A DNA stretch of 64,000 bases. It comes from Siphonodentalium dalli (lineage: Eukaryota; Mollusca; Scaphopoda; Gadilida; Siphonodentaliidae). Under the pieces are notes generated by a model that was given only the letters and a program-made list of their open reading frames with translations, was not told the DNA's origin and did not search any database. The translations under genes were made by a program, and so were the position numbers. Below, piece after piece: positions 49,401-61,400 of the stretch (positions are counted from its first letter, which is position 1; each line of letters begins with the position of its first letter). The stretch lies in NCBI GenBank assembly GCA_032622095.1, contig CP136062.1:133071282-133135281 (forward strand), given 5' to 3'.

Positions 49401-52400
49401 TTGTTAAAATCTAAGAAAAATATAGGTAGACCCCATATTATTCCTCTGTATTTGGGTGCACAAAGATATATTGTGTGATATTAAGAGAATCCCTTGCAAT
49501 ATTGTTGATAGAAAGAAGAAATGGGAGAGGTTCTTCATGAAGTTGACTTCAATCAGTTGAAAATTGAAAATCAGCAATATTTGGAGAAGATAGATGAACG
49601 GAACCAGGATCTGCTTCGGTTGAAATTGATGGCAGGCAACACATTACAGGTTCTCAATACATACAAGGTTAGTTATCTGTCTGTACTTTTGTTTTTGTTC
49701 CTATCTACAGTGCATATTTTATAATTTTTATTCACAATAATTATTGATAGACTGTATTAAATGTAGAATGCTCTTTCTTTAATCTGTATATTGTCAAGTG
49801 TAGGAGCCATGGTTTGGCTGTAGGTGCACTTGGACCACTTAAACTGTTAATGTTGTTGTCGATGTTATTTCACATGCGCTGTCCATGTTATCCAGGTGGT
49901 TCCATTCGATGATTGTTTTCATAAAGAATGAATTTTTATATTGAGCCGTATTTGTTTTTATTAGTTCATAAGAAAGAATTTTCATGCAATTTTAAAGCAA
50001 TTTCATAGAAGCAAAATGCCAATTTGAACGGCTGTTATATCATGTCTAATTTACCATAGAGTTGTTCCCACTGCATTGGGTGTCAGAAAATTTTTGTTCA
50101 GAGTACTGTAAATAACCAAAAGAAGTCTAAAACATGGTTTAATCAAAATCACCAACATGTAGTGATGTTTGTCTTTCTGTAAAAGAGCCTCACATATATA
50201 ATAGAATACAATGGCTATCAAGGTCAAAGTAAATATTGTTATGCCAATGTATTCTCGTATATATATGCGAGGCTCCCTATAGCCTAGGACATTCGCATAT
50301 ATGTGACCCGCCATATCAAATCCAGTCGTAAGTCGGGATTTTTTTACCCTGTGCCAATGCATTCTCTTATATATGCGAGTCGAACATAGGTCGCCTCGCA
50401 TATATAAGAGAATGCATTGGCCTAACAATTTTTTTTCATTTTTTTTTAAATAATTGTTTCTTACAATTTTTAGGACATAAAATAAAAAACATCCATTACC
50501 CTGCAGGGAGCCCCACACATATATAGAAGCATATAGAAGAGTGTCGTCTGCTCATGTTTGTCTGGGGCTCTGTATGGGTGAAATTATAAAATTGTTAAAG
50601 AATACAAGAACAAATTATTAAAATTGTAAAAAATTGTTAGGCCAATGCATTCTCTTATATATGCGAGGCGACCTATGGTCGACTCGCATATATAAGAGAA
50701 TGCATTGGCACAGGGTAAAAAAATCCCGACTTACGACTGGATTTGATATGGCGGGTCACATATAAGAGAATGCATTGGCAAAGGGTTTTTTTGCAAAATT
50801 GCAGGAAGGGTTAATGAACCAATTTCCATATACTGTTTTTGTAAATGAAAATTTATCCAAACAATGGCAATGAGACTGCTTACAGAAAGGTGTATAACTT
50901 TATCAAATATACTATGGCATGATGAAATTTCTCTTTGCAGAAAAAGTTGAATACATTAACAATGGAATCTGAGAGGTTGAAGTCAGAAATACAATCTAGA
51001 AATGACTTATCTACAAGGATAGATGCAGAAACGAAAGTTGTGGAAGTGGTATGTTTCAATTTATTCTTGACTATCCATCTAAACCTTTAGAAAACTGCAA
51101 TAAACTAGCATTAAAGGATTACATGGTGTAGCTTTTCTCAGTCATTATCAATGCCCGCTAATCCGCTGAGCACGTTTTTTTTTGGTGATACACCGCCCGT
51201 AACTGACGTATGCCAATTCATGTGTTTGAATATTCAATTATGGATTATGCAGTCCGAATCGTTAATCTTCCCTCATGTGACATCAGTGTCAAACATGAAA
51301 GACTGTCGCAATAAAATTGGCTTTTTATCCGACTGGACCATCGGAGCTGAAAATTTGTACATATCAGTAATTTGACCCAGGGAATCTTATTAGATAGGTC
51401 CCGTTGATATCAGATGTCTTAAAAGGACACTAATAATTAATTCAATTAAATAATTAATTATGTACCCAAAATGGTTGCAATCTGGTTGGTGAAAATTGAA
51501 ACACATGGATAAATTGACCAGTAGAGTATAATGAGATATATGCCATTGACCTCAGACGACTTAAAGGGGCAAATATGAGCGACAAAGAGCGTTCTTTGTG
51601 TATAAAAAAATGGTACAGATGGGTAACCTGACCTGGGGAATGTCATGGGATAGGCGCATATTCTCATGTCCCATAAATATTGGCTGAGAATAAAGCATTA
51701 CATACTTACTTACCTTTTACCTTCATACCTTAAAAGAAAAATAATAAATTATATGTTCAATAAAGAGCGTTTATTATCAGTCTAGAAGATATACGGGAAA
51801 TTGGTGGTAAAACCATTGTATGATAGGACAAGTATTAGTCAGAGGTTACATTTGTGTCGCATAATATTTATATATGACGTAAATGGAATCAGGATAGAAG
51901 TGTTAGACTGTTATTTAAAAATCGCCACCAATTTTCCCACATATCTTCTGGAATTGTAATAAATGCTATTTTTGATGATATAATCTAGTAGTTCCTCTAT
52001 AAGTCATCTGAGGTCAAAGGTAAGTTAGTAATGTTTTATTCTCCGCCAGTATTCATGGATGGAAATGTGCCTATCCCATGCCATTCCTCTAGTCAGATGA
52101 CCCATATGTACCAATTTGTCTGCATAAGAACACTCTATCTTGCTCATATTTGCCCCTTTAAGTCGTCTGAGTGCAATGGCATTTATCTCATGACACTATT
52201 CAGGTCAATTTATCACCGTGTTTCAATTTTCACCGACAGATTGCAACCATTTTGGGTATACAATTAATTAATATTTAATTAAATGAATTATTAGTGCCCT
52301 TTTAAGACATCTGATGTCAACGCGACCTATCTAATAAGATTCCCCTGGTCAAATTACCCATATGTAACAATTTCAGCTCCGAGGGTCCAGCCGTTTCTGT

Positions 52401-55400
52401 ATAAACAATCAGTAGATAAAAGCCAATTGCGACAGTCTTTCAAATTTGACACTGTGTGTAACTAGTAGTCCCTCATGTGATGTCACATGAGGGAAGATTA
52501 AAGGTACTCAATCCATTCAGATGCTCCTAATTTACTATTTATTTGCTTGGGTAAAAAATATTTAATTCGAGTCGAGGAACCCACCCATCAAAGCTCAGAG
52601 TGATCAGATATCGATTTTTGAAATTTGTTTTTTCTTGAGATGTGTAATAATATGTGGCCCAGAAACATGTGGTCAAACGGAGGGTCTCGGGCAAAGTTGC
52701 GGATGAATAACTCTAAAGTCAAGTGATAAAACAGTCAAATTTCATGATACTCTGGTGATAATACGGCCATATGGTATGGGGACCGTCTGATCAGATTTGA
52801 GTACCTTTAATGATTCAGACTGCACAATCCATAATGGAATATTCAATCGCATGGATCAACATAACTTCAGTTATGGGCCGCCTATCACAAACATCTTTTT
52901 GGCAACATGCTCAGTGGATTAGTGGGCATCGATAATGACTTAGAAAAGTTACATCGGTGTAAACCTTTAAGCCTTAAATAATCAATAACATTTTTACTGT
53001 AGTCCAAATTTCCATCACGGTGATCACCATTTTGTAATATTGGTTGGTCTATGCTGGCCAGTTTATAATATCAGTTATGATTTTTTGCAACAGCATTAAG
53101 CCAACTAATATCACAAGTCGGATTTAGATGAAAGAAACTTGGACTATCAATATTCCAAACAAAGAAGATGTTTCTTGACCTTGAAACAATCATATTTATG
53201 TATCTTTAGCTCGGAAAATAGAATAGATGTGCATGTCATTGCATTATTTTCATACCACCAGTATATACAATATACTTGATTGACTGTTTCCTATTTAGCT
53301 TATCACTTTGTAGTGGGTTCCATTGGGTGTGTTTTAAGTGATCACTGATCCTATTGCGTATTGAACACTTGAACCAAATTGATTGATCAAGGAGATTGTG
53401 CAAAGAAAATGTAGAAAGCTGAGAGGTTGTTGTAACAAATGCTGTCCTCTCCTTTTAACAATTGCTTGTATGCATATAATCTGACTGCAGAATAGACTAC
53501 CGAGCTGATTATACAGAAGAATTTCTCAGGAAAATGTTTTTTGTCACTTTTGTATAATAGTACACCCCCACCCAAAAAAACATCACACATGTGAGACATT
53601 TATGTCATATATTTTCTGGGAAGTGATTAGAATGAGACATTTTCAATTGAACAGCACATACATATCACAATTGAACAGTGTGACTTTCCAATAATAGTTA
53701 CTTTTGTTGTCCCACATTATCACTTACTTTGGGGACAAAATTTAAAGAAAAATGCATTTTGGCATGACAGAAGTTTCTGTTGACTGGTGTCTCAATATTA
53801 TTATTGTTTATTTATACATTCTTATGTGTCATTTACCTTGATTTCTCGAGTGATTATAAATGATAATTTCACAAGTGAATTATGTCACTTTAGCTGTTGC
53901 GTCATGTATTCAAACTATTCATTAACGCTATAAAAATTTATGCGTCATAGGTATAATGGCAGTATTATTTGGATTTCTGGAAAATCAGATGTTTATATTG
54001 GAATGTATAAATAAACAGAATAATCACTTCATTCATCTGGTGACGTGAAAGAATTCAATCGAGGCAGCGACTATTTCGTAAAACATGTGTTTGTACATGT
54101 GGTACCCTGCACTTTTTCTTATTCAATCACCTTCATGCTGTAGGCAAAAGAAGAGTTCCGATCCATAAATAGACATCTCAACCAGCTGCTAACAGGTTAC
54201 TCTGTACCAGAAGTCATGTCATACGTGAAAGAGACAAAAGAACTGTCAGTTTTGAAGAAGGAACTCCAAGGTTCATATGTTAAATTGCCACTATCTCCGA
54301 ACATATTTTCTCATTTGTTACAATTTCAAACATATTACAATTTTAGGAAAGAGCTAAAGCAGAGACGATAAATCGTAAACTACGACAACAGCTGTCTGAT
54401 TACCGTGTTCCAAATGTCATGTCCTACGTCTCTGAGAAAGCAGTCTTGTATGAAATTCAAAAGAAAGTCAAAAGCTGGGAGAGGAAAGTGGAGATTGCAG
54501 AGGTAAAACTGGTTCCTTTCTCACTCAATTGACTTTCTTCGCACACCACTAAACTAACAATTAACTTAGTCAGACTAGTATTTTACAGCTTAAAGGGGGG
54601 ACAAAACCCCCTTTGTAATCGGATAGCATATGTGACCCGCCATATCAAATCCAGTCGGAAGTCGGGATTTTTTTACCCTGTGCCAATGCATTCTCTTATA
54701 TATGTGAGTCGACCATAGGTCGCCTCGCATATATAAGAGAATGCATTGGCCTAACAATTTTTTACAATTTTAATAATTTGTTCTTGTATTCTTTAACAAT
54801 TTTATAATTTCACCCATACAGAGCCCCAGACATACATGAGCAGACAACACTCTTCTATATGCTTCTATATCTGTGTGGGGCTCCCTGCAGGGTAATGGAT
54901 GTTTTTTATTTTATGTTCTAAAAATTGTAAGAAACATTTATTTAAAAAACATGATAAAAAATTGTTAGGCCAATGCATTCTCTTATATATGCGAGGCGAC
55001 CTATGTTCGACTCGCATATATAAGAGAATGCATTGGCACAGGGTAAAAAAATCCCGACTTCCGACTGGATTTGATATGGCGGGTCACATATCTCTTTAAT
55101 AGGACAAGTACATGTATGCATTGTCAGTCAGTCACTGAGTAATAATGCCAAGTTTATGAATATTGCTTTGACTGAAATTCCTGCAAACTGTAGATGCGTC
55201 CATATAGATTATAACGACATTGCATTGTATCTACTTTTGGTACCTACGTAACTTAATTCCAAAACTTGTACAGTATTGCCCTCATTCGCTCTGCATATAA
55301 TTACAACGTCTCATTTTGCATGACATGTATGCACCCGAGAAAGAAGCGTATCTGGAGTGAGCGAGACAAATTCATTTACACTCAAAATTACATATCTCAG

Positions 55401-58400
55401 ATACATATCACGGAGTGGTATATAACATGCCTATATTGAATAGTTAACACTTTGAACCCTGACGCCCCACAGTGATTAACGCCCTGACTCTGGGCTCTCT
55501 GTGGTATTTTCCCTTAAATTAGATAGCGTCATCGCATGATGTTGGTTATGTTTAAATTGCGACGCAGTTGAGTTCTGAAACTTTACAGGTTTTTCCCATG
55601 GATCACTGATTATTATAAAATCAGTAGACTTTGTCATGGGTCAATTCATTGGTAACGGTTGCTAAGCAACTACCCAGAATTGACTAGAAAATGCAATTAT
55701 AGGTATAGCATCATAATTCAACACCATTTATTGCATTTTGATGCAGGTAATACCCTAATGTGAAATTTTAGATATACCGGACCAGAAGAGTGAACCAAAT
55801 GTCTTATTTAAGGATGCAATGGTTGCTAAGCAAATAACACACATGATCGAATGACACCATTGCACTAACCATTAAGTGGTATTTTTACCTTAATTTAGAG
55901 TGTTTCTAGTCACAAGTTGTTGGTTATGTTCAAAGGGGGGCATATGTCTGAAACTGCAGGCATGTTATGCATGGCCCACTGATCATTATAAGAGCGGGAG
56001 ACTTTGCCACCTGATCTCTCCTTAGTAACGGTTACTTGGCAAATACTCAGAATTGGCAGGAAAATGCAATTGTAGCTTTATATATATATCCTATATGTAG
56101 CACCACATTTTGCTTAAAATTGTTTTTTTGTGAACTATAGGCTATGCTGTGCGTATGCACATATATTCCTATCCGATACTAGCATGCAACCATTCCATAT
56201 ACACACCGTAGACCCCGAAGCCACGACGAATAGTTTTCATGGCTGGCTCAACCGATTTTCGTGGCTGGTTAGCTAGCTAAGCCGGCTCAGTCACGACGTT
56301 CGTGGCTGACGAAATATGGCGGCTCAGCCGGCTGAGATGTTATCGTTCAGCGTATTTTCGTTTCCGAAATGTTCCTAATCCCCTGTTACCGGTTATAGAC
56401 GCCGTTTTTTTTAGCGTTTGTGGTGAACCCGTAGAATTCCAGACCACACGTAATATTTTGATGTTGGGCTTTTCCATTATGGCGAAATTTCACGAAGGAC
56501 TGGCATGGATATACTATGTAGTTTCCCATCTAATCGGTATAAGTAGTTACATTGGGACTTCTGTCGACTTCAGACTGCTATCATCACTGCCATCTTGCGA
56601 TATATGCATGCATCATTGAATGATGAACCCGATAGTAATGATATATAATATTTCAAACTATTTTCTATTCTTATGTGTATATATTGACAAATGCCAGTGA
56701 TGTCTGAGACTGGGTGTGGTCGATATAAACAATTTATATTTTAACCCTTTCAATACCGAATGGATGCGCCCATTCAGTTGTATGAAAGCATGCATTGGGA
56801 TAGTCTATTCCACATTAAGGGGCCATGTGTTCTGATAATATAACAACCATGCCGTGTACATGCGAGTATGCCAATATTAGGCAATGCGGTTTAGTTCTTT
56901 GCGATTCACAATACAGTTGTGCTTGACATATAAGCCCATGCACACGGCTCAGCCATTTTACAATTCCGGCGGCGGAGATTTTTAAATGTGGCTGGCGTTA
57001 GATATAATATGGCTGGCGGCGGCTTGTGGCCAATATGGCTGGCGGCGGCGGCGTGCGATGGCGGCTTCGGGCTCTAACACACCGCGACCACTGTTTATTT
57101 GTCATTGCGCTGCTATGCGCATGCTCTAATAAATCAACTTGATATGCGATAGACCCTTCTCGGTATGTGGCAAAACCTGTCAGAACACTGACTAATATAT
57201 GCAAGGGTAATTTAAACATCGCTTTCATTGAACTTGTCCTCCTCTGAGATTGGTATTTGTGATCAGATTACTAAAAACATGTGTCTCTACGCTAATATAA
57301 TAGTGTAACCGGTTGACGTAAAATAGGAGTTACGCTATTTACCATATTGGGTTCAAAGGGTTAAGTATGTCAAAATTTATATCTTTAGCAACCAGTAATT
57401 GTCTTGTATGTTATGATGGTGCATTAATCCTTTCTATACTAAATCGATTCTCCCATTCAGTTATAAAAGTATATATTGGCATGGTCAATATTCATTAGGA
57501 GGGGTGTTCAGGAAATATCAGCAGACTGAAGAACAATAAAAATTGCAGAAGGAATATTAATAATTGGTGAAAAATGTTCTGATAATAAGTTCAACAAACG
57601 ACCATCTGAACATTTCCTTTGTGATAACTACTCATCAATGAGTATTTAATATAGAAAGGGTTAATAGACTGTGTAGTATAGTGAAACTTGACACAGTAAT
57701 GCCCTAAATAATCAACTCCTTAATCACAGCAGAATTTTGGGTAATTTTTCAGGATGTAGTTGGAGATATGGCTTGTTGCCATTCATCTGAAAGCTCTCAT
57801 TGAGAGCTTTCCGACGAATGGCAACAAGCCATATTTCCAGACTAAATCCTGAAAAATTACCCATCATTAATTACAGTACATGGCTCCTATGAATCTATCA
57901 AATCTTTCGTTGTTGGCTTTTTATGAACTAATTTATCTTGAGTTCAGCTTCAGATTTGTTATTTAACATTGGCAAGCATACTGTTTGTCATAACATCAAA
58001 CTGTGGTGGCAATATTTAAATATGTCACATTTGCATTACCCTCTATATAGCTGATAATCACTTTGTGGTGGCTCAGTGGGTTAGGTGTTGGATTCATTAC
58101 AATGAGTGTCGTTCAATTCACCTTTCCGCCAGCGGCCGATAACCTCGCCCACGGCTAATTATTTCATAGAGCTAGCTGCGGTAAGACAAACAAGTGGTAA
58201 ATATGAGTGAAACTGTGAAGCCGCGTATAGGAGCTCTGTTGGATTTGCCGGATTATTTCGATAAATTCATTTTTAATTCGGTGGATACATCTTTAAAATC
58301 CTGTCAGTAAAGTTTCAGATAATATAGCTAGCGAAGGTTATGATCACAACGTGTCAATAAATAAATTGGAACATAAACTGTTTGTTGTAGCGAAATGTCC

Positions 58401-61400
58401 CCGAAGCCAGAGGGAAAATGAAAGTTCACACCAGGTCGCTGTCGATGTTGATTCATCGACTATTTTCGATGGCCACTTCTATTGTCAAGCTTGTTGAGTG
58501 CAATAATAATCATATCTTTCTATACTAATGCTGCGTTAGTTTGTGAATATACTGCTGCATGGACTGTGTGTAAACCACTGCATATTTGCCGAAACTACGA
58601 ACAGTTTGTGGAAAATATTATATATGTGTATCCGATCCTTAAATTCCTCTGATTATTATTAACGAGTGATCTTGGTGTTTATCTCAATTTAAACGTCATG
58701 CCCACGACGTTTAGAACGTTTGTCTCGCACCCCCCCCCCCCCATTCAGAGATTATGCGTGATGTTAAGTCTGTTCGTGGCGTTTCCCTAATTGTAAAGTA
58801 TTAAAATAGTGTTTTCATAACAGGATTTTGGAGTTAAAATGACGATTTAAACTTAAGAACATTTATTATCACCACTTTTATTGTGCTTGTCAACACAAAT
58901 TAGCACCTTGTCTGGTTGGGTCACATAATCGCATTTTGAATCCACCCCTAAACGGGCTCAATTTACTGTTCTGTAACCACCACTCGAAATGATACAAATT
59001 CGTGATGATACATACTGAGTCTGTTTTGATTTATTTTTATTTATAAAACTTTTAGAAATTCTAAAATTACGTCATGCATTATCGATTTGTGGATCGGCAT
59101 ATGTATGTATTCGGTAAAATACTATAATACATTATTTTATGAATAAAAACCAGAACAGTTTGAAACACTTTTGAACTGAAGTAAACCCCAGCGTTCAAGC
59201 TTGTCATCCAAGGATCCCCCAGGCATGCGCAGTGGTCGCTGTTCACATGCGGTATGTTCCACGTGGTGACAAGATCGAGCATACATGTGGCGATCACCAA
59301 TTTACGTGCAATAAAAGACAAGCTTCCAACTGATCGACAAAGAAAGACAAGTGCGATCAGTCTTGTTGATTCTAGGTATACCTGTCATTAAGACGACACA
59401 TATTATAAATCAATTATTATACTAGTTCACACGCCATTGCTAATGCAGCCAGGATGTAAGTGACACTCTCGAAATTTGGCAGACTCAGTAACAAGGTGAT
59501 TAGCATGACATGGGTCCTATTAAACAAGGTTTTATTGAACCGGGACTGAGACTCCATTTGCACATCATTACCGTATTATGTAATCCGATAATCAGTTGCA
59601 GATCACAAACTGTGAAGACACCTCATGTGAGCTGCCTACTCCAATTTTCAATTAATCAGATATAAGAATTTAACACAATAACTATTCAATTGGAATAACA
59701 TATAATTTAAATCAAAATCACAAATGTCACAATCTAGCATAAGCAAAACATAATTAACATCAATATGTATTTCACCAAACGATAAGGAGATGCACGGATT
59801 TTTTGTATGAAATTTTATAATCTTGCTAATTACAAAAAAATGCTGTTTAATTTGAACAAAGATCCATCGATATTACTGTTTCTACGCTATTAAACAAACG
59901 ACGATGTCTTACCGGAAATAACACAGGCTCTCAGTGAATAGATGCCGTTATCTGATTGGATAATGACGAGATCTGCGGAAGGGTCAATTGTCCAAAGAAT
60001 CAAAATCTGTTATCGAATTGGGAGGCTGGTGTCCACATCAAATCTCGAATCAAATTGGTTAGCCACCAGTGCACTGTGCATTGCATAGGTCATCAAGTCG
60101 GTTGCGGGTTTGTTATTATTTAGGCCATTGGAAAATTTCAATGCACATTTTGAAAGAAAATAACATCACATGTTAGATTCTCTGATTTTAAAATTATATA
60201 TATTCCAAATAATTGTTGGTGCTTAAACTGAACTCTTTCCAGAAATGTATATGCGTAAAATAGTTATGCAGTTTGCAGACTGCAGTTAAATGTTAATCCC
60301 ATTGCGAGTTGAAATCAGACAGACAGGTTCGTGGCATGATCATGTGACACTAATTATCGATCTATTCACATACGCTTGTTGAGGCAAATATCGCAAATGC
60401 CTATTTCATTATCACCCTGTGAAAATTTTTCAAACATGTGTCTAGTGTCAATGATGGGGACAAATTGGATATTCAAATCGGTTGTCCGATTTTATGTCAA
60501 TACCAGATCAAAATTTTAATCAACCTATTTAACTTCATTAAAAGCAATTCTGGTAAAGAATTGATCACTGGAGCTTATAAATTTGTTTATAATTATTTTT
60601 GTATCGTACATATTTCTCCTATTTTCACTTTTCTGGGGCACTTTTGAAATGACTTCTGTCTAGTCATCTGTCCATCCATCTGTCTGTTTGTGTGTCTGTC
60701 ACACATTATGGGTACCCTCTTTGTGTAATCAACTGCTCCCACAGTTTCGAATGTAGAGAATTGAAACTTTGGGATATTGCTACCAAAATATTGCTGATGT
60801 GCAATATGCGTATGGACAACATAAAATATTTTTATTCACCGAGTTATTCCCTTTCTTAATTTAGATAAATTCTGAACATTTTGATTTTGGCTACCTTCAT
60901 TGTGTAATAAACTCCTCCCAGTTTCAAATGTAGAGAATTGAAACTTCAGAATTTTTGTACTGATATATTGCTAATGTGCAACATGTATATGGACGACGGA
61001 AATAAATTGTTTTCACCAAGTTATTCCGCTTTCTTGATTCTTGATTTTTACTATTTTAATTTTCAATTTTTGAATGATGTTTAACAAAACTAATTTTTTT
61101 ATTATTTTGAAACAGCCAACCTCCTAAGAAAACCATCTTTTTGTTCAGGGGTCATGTGGTCGTTCACCTTTTATCAAATTTAACCCCATCCTGATTTCCC
61201 ACAGATCCTATTTGATCAAATATGATATACTAACTACTGCATTCTAACTACTCAAAGTAACAATCAGGATTGTTTTCTATGCTGACAATACAAAACCTTG
61301 GGGAAAATCAAGCTGGGGAGATTATTTTAGGTACTAGCTTTTTTTCATTGATTTTTTTTTCACTGATTTGCTACATGTTAAATTCCTTCCAGATGGCATT

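Noticed and set aside
50051-50518. 155-codon minus-strand ORF
   Set aside because: It lies across two nested hairpin mobile elements and repeats in part at 54899-55099; no protein features.
56302-56619. 105-codon ORF starting MADEIWRLSRL
   Set aside because: It starts in the GC-rich end of an hAT-like element and has no transposase motif.
56744-57360. A possible TTAACCCTTTC...AAAGGGTTAA element
   Set aside because: Its left end lies inside and its right end outside the hAT-like element 56209-57076, which has intact duplications; the pairing is probably chance.
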